Positions 16,388 to 24,380 of a stretch of 42,989 bases of DNA are shown here, piece by piece (position 1 is the first letter of the stretch; every line of letters begins with the position of its first letter). Where the stretch lies: NCBI RefSeq assembly GCF_015056685.1, contig NZ_SVFW01000036.1:1-42989 (forward strand). Direction: 5' to 3'. Source of the DNA: Butyrivibrio sp. Its GTDB lineage: Bacteria > Bacillota > Clostridia > Lachnospirales > Lachnospiraceae. The notes under the pieces were generated by a model. It did not search any database and was not told where the DNA came from. It saw only the letters and a list, made by a program, of their open reading frames with translations. Position numbers and translations under genes: made by a program.

Positions 16388-18132
16388 TTGATCACGGCCT
16401 TTCCGTCATTTATGCTGTAAACCATATCGCATTTTTCAATAGTCTGAAGTCTGTGGGCAATAATAACAAGAGTCTTTCTTCCATGGAGGCGGTTGATTGA
16501 ATCCATGATTGCTGCCTCTGTCTCGTTATCAAGGGCAGAGGTAGCCTCATCAAGAACAAGTACCTCTGGATCCTCAAAAAGAGCTCTGGCAATACCGATC
16601 CTCTGTCTCTGTCCGCCTGAGAGTCTTATTCCCCTCTCACCGATCTTGGTGTCAAGTCCTTCAGGAAGGCTTCTAACGAATTCATCAAGGGATGCCTCTT
16701 TAAGGGCCTGCCATACCTTGTTGTCGTCGATCTCATCATCAGCATAGCCAAAAGCTACATTTTTCCTGATTGTAGAATCGATCATAAAGATTGTCTGCGG
16801 AATGTATCCAATATTTTTAAGCCACTGTGGATAGTGCTCCATTACATCAACGCCATCAGCATAGATGTGGCCACTAACAGGCTTTAAAAGTCCCAGCATA
16901 ACATCGACGATAGTTGTCTTACCTGCGCCTGATGTTCCAACGATACCAACTGACTTTCCAACAGGGATCTCCATGTCAGCGTTGTCGAGGATGAGCTTGT
17001 CAGTTCCAGGGTACTTATAGGAAATCTTATCAAGGTTGATGCTCTTAAGAACAGGGAGCTTTTCAACTTCTTTCTTTTTCCTGTAGTCATCGCTGTTATA
17101 TGAAATAGAGCCATCGTGGATCTCCATCTGGAGATTGTCACTTACATTCATAAGGAATGGCTCAAAATAAGCAATTGATGTAAGGTAGTTATTTATTCTG
17201 TTGGCACTTGGAAGGAGTCTTGCTGCAGCCGCTGCAAGGACTGTGAGCTGAGGAAGGAGCTGTGTAAGGCTTGTTCCCCTTGCCATAACAACAAGCATAT
17301 ATCCGACCATTCCGGCAATAGCAATTGTCTCGATCAAAAGCCTTGGTGTTGAGTTGTAAAGATTGTACTTCTGAACGGCGTTTACATAGCCTGCTCCGCA
17401 GTCTGCGTAACCGTTTATAAAGTAGTTCTCTTTATTGGCAATCTTGATCTCTTTTATACCTGTAACAGATTCATCGATCCACTTATAAAGTCCGCTGTAA
17501 TAATCCTGATTCTCCTGTCCTGCCTTGGTCATAACAGGCTTGATAAAGTACTTGATAACAAGAAGGACCACCACAAGGAGAGCAGCGATTGTAATGGTCA
17601 TCTCTGCATCCTGGCTGATAAGGATAGCCACAAGACAGATAAATACGATTATCTCGCTTATAAGCTGAAGGCTGCTGAGGATAAGGCCATACATGTTATT
17701 AACATCAGATGTTATGTTTCTCTGAATGACACTTGTGTCAGCATTTAAATAGTACTCGTAAGGTCTCTGCATGAAATTGATCATCATGCGCCTTGATGTG
17801 GCAAACTGATTGGTATATACAAATCTGAGCTGTACGACATTCATGAAGTACAGGAAAACATTCTTAACCACAAACACAAGAATGAGCATTACCATAATAA
17901 GGGCTGCCAGCTGTGTTGGAGATGTGAAATTAAACAGGTTATAAATAAATGAGAGTGCCTTGCTCTTCTGGATCTGCTCAGGGTCAACAACCACCTGCAT
18001 AACAGGAGCTATAAGAGCTATTCCCATAGATTCAAGAACGCCGCCTATAAGCATCATTATAACTATGCCCACCATCTGCCTCTTTTGTCTGGCATCGAGG
18101 AGCTTCATAACCTTTTTGTAAATCTTACGCAT
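16384..18132 (-). CDS. ABC transporter, fused permease and ATPase (PglK/MsbA-like flippase)
   Basis: A 582-residue half transporter with six N-terminal helices (about 20-300) and an ATPase domain. Seen directly are Walker A GTSGAGKT (399-406), the signature LSGGQ (504-508), Walker B VLVLDEA (524-530) and a switch histidine in IIAHRL near the end. The N-terminal LLDARQKRQMVGIVIMML and GVLESMGIALIAPVMQ resemble PglK-type lipid-linked oligosaccharide flippases. No Wzx-type flippase is seen in the window, so this is the likely exporter of the lipid-linked unit. It is coupled to the acyltransferase gene by a 4-base overlap. Confidence 0.87.
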   Translation of the reverse strand: MRKIYKKVMKLLDARQKRQMVGIVIMMLIGGVLESMGIALIAPVMQVVVDPEQIQKSKALSFIYNLFNFTSPTQLAALIMVMLILVFVVKNVFLYFMNVVQLRFVYTNQFATSRRMMINFMQRPYEYYLNADTSVIQRNITSDVNNMYGLILSSLQLISEIIVFICLVAILISQDAEMTITIAALLVVVLLVIKYFIKPVMTKAGQENQDYYSGLYKWIDESVTGIKEIKIANKENYFINGYADCGAGYVNAVQKYNLYNSTPRLLIETIAIAGMVGYMLVVMARGTSLTQLLPQLTVLAAAAARLLPSANRINNYLTSIAYFEPFLMNVSDNLQMEIHDGSISYNSDDYRKKKEVEKLPVLKSINLDKISYKYPGTDKLILDNADMEIPVGKSVGIVGTSGAGKTTIVDVMLGLLKPVSGHIYADGVDVMEHYPQWLKNIGYIPQTIFMIDSTIRKNVAFGYADDEIDDNKVWQALKEASLDEFVRSLPEGLDTKIGERGIRLSGGQRQRIGIARALFEDPEVLVLDEATSALDNETEAAIMDSINRLHGRKTLVIIAHRLQTIEKCDMVYSINDGKAVIK

Positions 18133-18152
18133 AAAAATAAACCCTTCTGAAT

Positions 18153-19223
18153 TTAGTCTGTAATAGCTTCATTCTGTCTGTGTATCTCGGGAGCTTCATA
18201 TTTATCCATGAAGTCGTCGCCAAGATAGATCTTTTCATCCACAAATTGAATGGAATCAACAACCGTATACACAGAAACAAGTCTGTCAAATCTGACGTTC
18301 TCAATGAAGTTTAACATTTCCATTGGAAAAGAACCATCAAGAAGGCAAGCATCAGGAAATTCCTTTTTGTAATCCAAAAGATCTCTTGGATGTTGTTTTA
18401 TAATAACGCTTGCTTTTTGACCATTTATTGTTCCGTAATCCCGAATAATATCCTTAAATATTTTAGCCCTGGTGTCAAGGTCACATAAAGGTTCTGATAA
18501 AACAAGGAGAGTTTTGCCTTTTCCTTCCACTTTTTCCTGAATTTCTTTTGGGTTATCCACAAAAAGCTCCAGCATAAGGTTCTTTTCTTGTTGAGTTAAC
18601 CTGTCAGTTAAGGTCTTTCTTGGAAGTTCAACATATTTAGGACATGGGTATTTGAGCACGGATATATCGTTCACTTCCATATCGATGCAATATCTTCCAT
18701 AGCCATTTTGAATGTGGATAAGTCCAAGGGATGCCATAAAGGCCTTAAACTTAAAGTGACCTCTGTTATCGTACCTTGCTGTGTCATAGTATCTTATGCA
18801 GTCAAGGCCATCCTCGAGGGCATGGTACTTTATCTTTTTATAATTCAGGTAATACCCTATAGGATCGGAATCACAGAAAACATAGATTTCCTTATAATCC
18901 TTAAAGTCCACAGGTACATACTGCTCCTGAAGCTGGCCAAATTTTCTGCAGAACTTTATTCTTTTGAGCATGTTTACTGCGATGTTTCCTGAGTTTTCCT
19001 TGAGAGGTTTTAGCTCAGGAAAAAAAGTATCAAGTTTTTCATCGTATTCGTAAACTTCGTCAAATATGGGGCTCTTTTTAGCTCTCTCCACCATTTTGCC
19101 GAAATTATTGGACATCTTGGATAGCACCAAAGTGGCCTTTCCACCGTCAGCAATCTGAAATTCCTTTAAACATGCCACATACACATGATAAAAGGTGTGG
19201 CATACGTATATTCTGTCTTTCAT
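18153..19223 (-). CDS. GT52-like glycosyltransferase with sialyltransferase motifs
   Basis: A 356-residue protein without membrane segments. Its start, IYVCHTFYHVYVACLKEF, and general layout recall GT52 (Lst-type) enzymes. Two motifs shared by bacterial sialyltransferases are seen: EDG at 137-139 (HALEDGLDCI) and HP at 278-279 (IIKQHPRD), with a Ser/Thr patch (SVYTVVDS) near 315. In those families EDG gives the catalytic base and HP binds the CMP phosphate. Because the genes before it encode a nonulosonate synthase, hydrolase and CMP-transferase, it probably moves the CMP-nonulosonate onto the glycan. Family assignment is by motif, so a different GT-B role stays possible. Confidence 0.65.
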   Translation of the reverse strand: MKDRIYVCHTFYHVYVACLKEFQIADGGKATLVLSKMSNNFGKMVERAKKSPIFDEVYEYDEKLDTFFPELKPLKENSGNIAVNMLKRIKFCRKFGQLQEQYVPVDFKDYKEIYVFCDSDPIGYYLNYKKIKYHALEDGLDCIRYYDTARYDNRGHFKFKAFMASLGLIHIQNGYGRYCIDMEVNDISVLKYPCPKYVELPRKTLTDRLTQQEKNLMLELFVDNPKEIQEKVEGKGKTLLVLSEPLCDLDTRAKIFKDIIRDYGTINGQKASVIIKQHPRDLLDYKKEFPDACLLDGSFPMEMLNFIENVRFDRLVSVYTVVDSIQFVDEKIYLGDDFMDKYEAPEIHRQNEAITD

Positions 19224-19224
19224 T

Positions 19225-20283
19225 TTAATTCTTTTTCCCGCTTCTTAATCCCCTGTAGAACCACAGTAGTCTGTAATACAAATAAAAAAACAACTGTGAT
19301 TTCATCTGATAAGCTATGAGTTTTTTCTCCTCCGGATGAATCTTATCTACATAGTATGGGTTATTTTGAAAACCAGGAAATGTCTCCTTCATTTCTTTTG
19401 CCAGAGCCTTTGTAAAAGAGTAGCACCCTTTAAGGCGTGACTGTTTAGGCATGGCTGAGAACAAGGTATTCACATAAAATAACACTGTATACTGAAATTC
19501 TATCTCTAGTTTATAGTCCTCAAAATAGCCATTATCCCTGGCTTCCTGTATTATCTGCCTTCCGGCGCTCATTCTGTCTTCAAGATTCTTTTTGGAAATG
19601 CTGTGGACAGTTGATGCCTGATGCTGATAGTAAAAATATAGAGGCTCAGGTATGTACTCAAAATGTTTGGATCTGAGCATCCAAGTATTACTTACGGCGT
19701 TGTCCTCATAAAAAATGTTCTCAGGGAACACCTGAAGCTTGTCCTTGGTGCCCGGCTCATAATCTCCAACTATAAGGTTTCTTTTGTAAACCTTAACAAC
19801 AAGGCTTCCAGTCTCAAGAAGAAGGTTTTTATAGCGTTTTTTATCCATAACGCCTGTTTGCGTATCATTGTTGTTATGGACGATCTTTCCAACCTTAAAG
19901 CTGTGTTCATCTGTGAGACAGTAGTCGCATCCAACCATGTCTGCCCCTGTTTCCTCGGCTCTTTTTATAAGTCTCTCGTAATAATCAGGAACAATCCAGT
20001 CATCCGCATCAATAAAGCCAAGCCACTCTCCCTTTGCCCTGGCAAGGCCGATGTTCTTGGCCCCTCCCTGATGAAGGTTAACAGGTGAATGAACAGCTAT
20101 GAATCTGCCTGGATAATCTCTTTGAAACTGCTGCAATACCTCATAGGAATTGTCTGTAGAGCAGTCATCAACTGCTATGATCTCATAATCTGAAATTGTC
20201 TGATTCACCAGGCTTTTTAAGCAAAAGTCCAGTTTTCCGTCTCCAGCCATATTATAAACAGGCACTATAATACTAAGTTTCAT
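19225..20283 (-). CDS. GT2-family glycosyltransferase
   Basis: A 352-residue GT-A enzyme with VPVYNMAGDGKLDFCLKS at the start, VDDCSTDNSYEV (about 38-49) and the metal site GFIDADDWIVPDY (about 92-104). The C-terminal half has no clear membrane helix and ends in a basic, aromatic-rich stretch that may touch the membrane. It overlaps the PseG-like gene by 4 bases (ATGA) and is followed one base later by the GT52-like gene, so it is probably one of the enzymes that builds the sugar next to the nonulosonate. The donor is unknown. Confidence 0.82.
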   Translation of the reverse strand: MKLSIIVPVYNMAGDGKLDFCLKSLVNQTISDYEIIAVDDCSTDNSYEVLQQFQRDYPGRFIAVHSPVNLHQGGAKNIGLARAKGEWLGFIDADDWIVPDYYERLIKRAEETGADMVGCDYCLTDEHSFKVGKIVHNNNDTQTGVMDKKRYKNLLLETGSLVVKVYKRNLIVGDYEPGTKDKLQVFPENIFYEDNAVSNTWMLRSKHFEYIPEPLYFYYQHQASTVHSISKKNLEDRMSAGRQIIQEARDNGYFEDYKLEIEFQYTVLFYVNTLFSAMPKQSRLKGCYSFTKALAKEMKETFPGFQNNPYYVDKIHPEEKKLIAYQMKSQLFFYLYYRLLWFYRGLRSGKKN

Positions 20284-21365
20284 AACAACTCCAAAATCTC
20301 CCGGGCAATTCTTTCTGCGCCTTTACCATCTATAAGATTTCTGGCTTTATCGCTCATTCTTTTCCTAAAGCCCTTATTATCAACAGAGGCAGTGCCCCAG
20401 GTAGCTATTTTCTGAACCAGCCTGTGATCAGTTCTGGCATCGCCTGCGTACCTTACTGCTCCGGCCTTGTCAAAGGCCTTTACAAATTCCATCTGATTGT
20501 CTGCCATGCTGAAAACTACAGTTGGAACTCCAATTGCGCAGAGCTCATAAAGCGTGGTTCCTCCCGCAGATATTGCAAGATCCGCCTGCTTCATAATATC
20601 AGCCATATCCGATACGCCTTCATAGAGCGTAACTGACGGATTTTCCGCAGCAAACTCTCTTAATTTCTTTTTATAATCCTCATCAAAAAGGTCTCCCACA
20701 ATGACAAGGCATCCAAAATCGTTGTGAGCAAGCACTTTTCTGCAAGGGCTGTTCTCGGAATATATCTCTTCAAGAATTTTTCCGATCACGTGACAGGGGT
20801 CGGTCCCTCCTGATGAAAGAAAGGCTTTCCTTGCATGCTCTCTTACTTCGTAGTCGCATTTGGAGAACTGGCTTCTAAGTGGAGAATACTTAACTCCAAG
20901 GAGCTGCTTTCCCGCACTGTAAAATCCCTCAGGAATCTCAAGGTCATAATTTATTATCATATCAACCGGGTAATCAAACTTGTAGAGATCATCTATATAT
21001 CCGGTTTTTGTGGATAACGAATGTTTTTTAATGATCTTGTTTAACTTATCAAAAAACTCTTTTTCAAGATAATAGGAGTCCATTAAAAAGAAATCCGGAT
21101 TTTCAAAAACAAGCATATCCTCTAAAACCTTGAAATCCTCCATGGGATTAGAAAAGATAGTATTCAGGACTCTTGCCTCATAGCTCACTCCATCCTTTTG
21201 GGACAAAGAAGTCAAAATATCATGGCTTTCTTCGTCAGACAAAATAAAGAGAACGTCTGCGCCAAGGTCAGTAAGCTCTTTTGCTATAGTCATGCATCTT
21301 CTCATATGCCCAAGGGCGATTGTTTCATTTGCATTTGCTTTGATCCAGATCTTTTTGCTTCCCAT
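20280..21365 (-). CDS. pseG: PseG-like UDP-sugar hydrolase of nonulosonate synthesis
   Basis: A 361-residue GT-B-fold protein like PseG, which cuts UDP from UDP-2,4-diacetamido-2,4,6-trideoxy-L-altrose. It has the family start ALGHMRRCMTIAKEL, in which H20 matches the catalytic histidine of PseG. It also has FLSSGGTDPCH in the middle and ISAGGTTLYELCAIGVPTV near the UDP-binding end. A GGAGG site supports the ATG. The gene lies 12 bases after the PseI-like synthase. The true substrate may be a legionaminate-type or modified sugar, since no inverting PseB dehydratase is in the window. Confidence 0.83.
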   Translation of the reverse strand: MGSKKIWIKANANETIALGHMRRCMTIAKELTDLGADVLFILSDEESHDILTSLSQKDGVSYEARVLNTIFSNPMEDFKVLEDMLVFENPDFFLMDSYYLEKEFFDKLNKIIKKHSLSTKTGYIDDLYKFDYPVDMIINYDLEIPEGFYSAGKQLLGVKYSPLRSQFSKCDYEVREHARKAFLSSGGTDPCHVIGKILEEIYSENSPCRKVLAHNDFGCLVIVGDLFDEDYKKKLREFAAENPSVTLYEGVSDMADIMKQADLAISAGGTTLYELCAIGVPTVVFSMADNQMEFVKAFDKAGAVRYAGDARTDHRLVQKIATWGTASVDNKGFRKRMSDKARNLIDGKGAERIAREILELL

Positions 21366-21377
21366 TATGCCTCCATA

Positions 21378-22451
21378 TCAGCAAAAATCTTCTTTGTGAA
21401 GTGGTTCACCTCTAAACAAATCTTTTGAAGCTATCTTACCTATTACATTATCATACTCTACAGGAGGAAGGCCATTTCCCTGCTGAGGTCTTATGGACCT
21501 TATATTTTCAGGGGTAAGTGCCTCTCCTTTTTTGATATCCTCAACTATGAAAAGAGATCTCGCTCCTTCTCTTTCCTTTTCCTGGAAAGGAGTAAGTTTA
21601 TAATCCCTGCTTCCAAGGGCTTTTTCAACTATTCTGATGCTCTTTACCATATCGGCGAACTCTTCAGGCTCCATTGAAAAAGCGCCGTCTGCTCCGCCAT
21701 CTGCCCTTCTTAAGGTCAGGTGTTTCTCAACCATTCTTGCCCCAAGAGCTACTGCTGCTGTAGGAACGGTTCCTCCCATTGTGTGGTCCGAAAGTCCCAT
21801 AATACAGCCATATTCATCAGAAAGACCCTGGATCATATTGAGGTTAACATCCTCGTAAGGAGTTGGATAAGCTGAAACACACTTAAGTAAAACTATGTCC
21901 TTATTGCCTTCCTGAAGGCAGGCCTCAATGGCGAGCCTGATGTCGTCCATCCGTGCCACGCCTGTTGCCAGGATCATTGGCTTCTTTTTGGCTGCACATA
22001 GCCTTATGAGTGGAATATCCGTGATCTCATAGGATGCGATCTTGATGGCCGGCATGTTCATCTCTTCCACAAAATCAAGGGAAGTCTTGTCAAAAGGAGT
22101 TGAAAAGCAGTCCATACCAAGCTTATTAGCTTCTTCCATAAGCCTTGGCTGCCACTCCCATGGTGTATAGGCTTCCTGATAGAGCTTGTAAAGTGTCTTC
22201 CCATCCCAAAGGGTTCCGCCATCTATCTGGAAATAGCTCTTGTCACTGTCAATTGTCATTGTGTCGGCTGTGTAGGTCTGAAGCTTTACTGCATCTGCTC
22301 CTGCCTCTTTTGCCGCATGTATTATCTCAATTGCTCTGTTGAAATCATTATTATGGTTAGCTGACATCTCAGCAACGATATACACAGGATCGTCCTTGCC
22401 AATATAGTGATCAGCAAGCTTTATCCTCTGGTTTAATTCAAATCTGGGCAT
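21378..22451 (-). CDS. pseI: PseI/NeuB-family nonulosonic acid synthase
   Basis: A 357-residue synthase that condenses phosphoenolpyruvate with a 6-carbon diacetamido sugar to give a 9-carbon acid. The TIM-barrel domain shows VAEMSANHNND, ADAVKLQTYTADTMT, DCFSTPFDKTS, GLSDHTMG and VEKHLTL. GGTLWDGKTLYKLYQEAYTP is a PseI-type insertion rather than the sialic-acid NeuB form. The C-terminal SAF domain (about 295-355) starts RSLFIVEDIKKGE and has RPQQGNGLPP. The ATG follows the fusion gene's TAA directly (TAAATG), with AGGAGGG eight bases upstream. Pseudaminate is the best guess for the product, with a modified relative possible. Confidence 0.88.
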   Translation of the reverse strand: MPRFELNQRIKLADHYIGKDDPVYIVAEMSANHNNDFNRAIEIIHAAKEAGADAVKLQTYTADTMTIDSDKSYFQIDGGTLWDGKTLYKLYQEAYTPWEWQPRLMEEANKLGMDCFSTPFDKTSLDFVEEMNMPAIKIASYEITDIPLIRLCAAKKKPMILATGVARMDDIRLAIEACLQEGNKDIVLLKCVSAYPTPYEDVNLNMIQGLSDEYGCIMGLSDHTMGGTVPTAAVALGARMVEKHLTLRRADGGADGAFSMEPEEFADMVKSIRIVEKALGSRDYKLTPFQEKEREGARSLFIVEDIKKGEALTPENIRSIRPQQGNGLPPVEYDNVIGKIASKDLFRGEPLHKEDFC

Positions 22452-24380
22452 TTAAATTCCCTCCTGGAAATGGTTCTTCATCATGAATTCCTCGTTAGTC
22501 CATGGACTTCTGGCTTCGTAAAAAGAACCATCACTCTTTTTTACATATACCGCAGGAAAATAGTGTATGAAAAGTGGTGTTAAGCAGACTGTATAGCCGC
22601 CTGCATTTGTGAATACCACTCTGTCACCTGTTTTTAATTCCGCAGCATTTTCAACCGGGAACATTCTGTCATATTCCATGCAGGTAGCACCGCAGAACAT
22701 CTGAGATGGGATCAGAGCTCTGCCACTCTCTTTCCCTTTATACTCAAGTCTGTGGGGATACCATCTTCTGGTAACCTGAGGGTTCATATTGACTCTGCTT
22801 CCGTCTATTATTACGTATCTGTGCTCTCTTACGTCCTTTGTATCAATAACACTTGTCACAAAATTAAAGCTTGATGAAACCATGGATACACCTGGCTCCA
22901 TAACAAGTTTTGTCTTATTTACATCAAAATACTCTGAAAGAACTCCTGCTATAGCAGGTACATAATCTCTAAAATCAGGCTTTCCTTCTACTCCGCCGTA
23001 GTAGCCGCCTCCCATATCCACATAGTCAAGGGACAGGTCATACTCTTTTGCAACGAGTACTGCCACCTTGGCCAGGGCCTTATAAGCCTCAGTAGATCTG
23101 GATTTTGTTGATGAATGAAGGTGAAGACCTGCAACTCTTACGTTTGCAAGAGCTTTGACCTTGTTTATTACTTTTTCAAGCTCTCCATTTTCATAGCAGT
23201 ACCCAAACCTGCTTCCCTCTTCATCTGCAAGAACTTCATCAGGAATAAGCTTTGCTATGTCATAATTTACCCTGACACCTACGTTAAAAGTCTTATCAGG
23301 GTGTGACTCTGCCAGCTCTTTTAACCATTCTGGCTCATAGTTTGAGTCCATATTTACAAGACCACCATTTAAAAGAACTTCCCTAAAGGTATCCTTGTCC
23401 TTAATAGGTCCGTTATAGATAATATCAGAGGCTCTAAAGCCTATTTTTCTGGATAATTCGTACTCTTCCTTTGAAACGACCTCAGCAAAAAAGCCGTTAT
23501 CCCTAAAGTGGGCAAGGAGCCATGGAAGGGAGTTAGTCTTTACTGAATAAGAACAGATGTAATTGTTCCAGCTGCCCTGCAGTGCGGTTTTCAGCATATT
23601 GATATCCGCATCAAGAGCACTCTCATCAATCCTATAATAAGGTGTTTTTAATGAGGCGTCATCAAAGAGCCTGTGCTCATCGCTAGCTGCTCTTTCCTTT
23701 TTTGCCCTGAGAGCTTTAAACTTCTCCTCGGCAATTCTCCAGTCCTCAAAGGTATCTATATCCTGAACTTCATCTTCGCTCAAGATAACAGGGACCATAT
23801 CATCAACGTCTGTTGTGTTATCCCTAAAAAAGGCATCTGTTCTGCAAGCGTAGAACTGGCCACTGTCATGGTAGAGCTTTTCAAGGTCCTGAGATCTGGT
23901 AGTAGCAAACTCAGGATACTTTCTCACAAGCCTCTCATTTTCTATAACAAAGCCTCTCTGTGGAGGATATGAAAACTGTGTAACAGGTGTAACTGATTCG
24001 TGGGTATCGAGGCACTTCATAGCTTCTGAAAGCCTCTGGGCTGTTATAAAAGGAGCTGTTGGGTAAATGCAGCAGAATCTGTCAAACTCCATGCCTCTTT
24101 CTTTATAGGCACCTAGGACTTCAGCGATAACTTCATCTGTTGTTGCAAAATCGCCTGAAGTCTCATTGGACCTCATAAATGGGACCTTTGCTCCGGCTTT
24201 TTTGGCAACTTCAGCTATAGCCTCATCATCAGTTGAGACCATTACTTCATCAAATGCTCCGCTTTCAATAGCAGCAGATATCGAATATGCAATTATGGGC
24301 TTTCCGCAAAATTCCTTTATGTTCTTTCCGGGGATTCTTTTGCTACCGCCCCTGGCTGTAATAATTGCAACGCTAGTCAC
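22452..24380 (-). CDS. Fusion: PseF-like CMP-nonulosonate cytidylyltransferase + PLP type III decarboxylase-fold domain
   Basis: A 642-residue two-domain protein. Residues 1-225 are a CMP-sugar synthetase with ITARGGSKRIPGKN at the start, STDDEAIAEVA (49-59), YPTAPF (106-111) and EVQDIDTFEDW (204-214), closest in style to PseF. Residues 245-640 have the fold-type III PLP (DAP/ornithine decarboxylase) layout: PLP lysine K281 in SYSVKTN, HLH at 420-422, GGG at 457-459, EPG at 495-497, C567 and D571 in GATCMEYD, and NAGGY (592-596). The arginine after EPG that is usual in these decarboxylases is Val here, so the substrate is likely unusual. The linker (226-244) is short and charged and no stop or frameshift is seen. 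The start is GTG, overlapping the ATP-grasp stop (GTGA) behind a GGAGG site. No enzyme of this composition is known to me. Confidence 0.85.
   Translation of the reverse strand: MTSVAIITARGGSKRIPGKNIKEFCGKPIIAYSISAAIESGAFDEVMVSTDDEAIAEVAKKAGAKVPFMRSNETSGDFATTDEVIAEVLGAYKERGMEFDRFCCIYPTAPFITAQRLSEAMKCLDTHESVTPVTQFSYPPQRGFVIENERLVRKYPEFATTRSQDLEKLYHDSGQFYACRTDAFFRDNTTDVDDMVPVILSEDEVQDIDTFEDWRIAEEKFKALRAKKERAASDEHRLFDDASLKTPYYRIDESALDADINMLKTALQGSWNNYICSYSVKTNSLPWLLAHFRDNGFFAEVVSKEEYELSRKIGFRASDIIYNGPIKDKDTFREVLLNGGLVNMDSNYEPEWLKELAESHPDKTFNVGVRVNYDIAKLIPDEVLADEEGSRFGYCYENGELEKVINKVKALANVRVAGLHLHSSTKSRSTEAYKALAKVAVLVAKEYDLSLDYVDMGGGYYGGVEGKPDFRDYVPAIAGVLSEYFDVNKTKLVMEPGVSMVSSSFNFVTSVIDTKDVREHRYVIIDGSRVNMNPQVTRRWYPHRLEYKGKESGRALIPSQMFCGATCMEYDRMFPVENAAELKTGDRVVFTNAGGYTVCLTPLFIHYFPAVYVKKSDGSFYEARSPWTNEEFMMKNHFQEGI

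Noticed and set aside
22452..24380. Two separate genes misread as one by a frameshift
   Set aside because: The frame is continuous through a normal charged linker with no internal start or binding site that stands out near residue 245; only resequencing could exclude an error fully.
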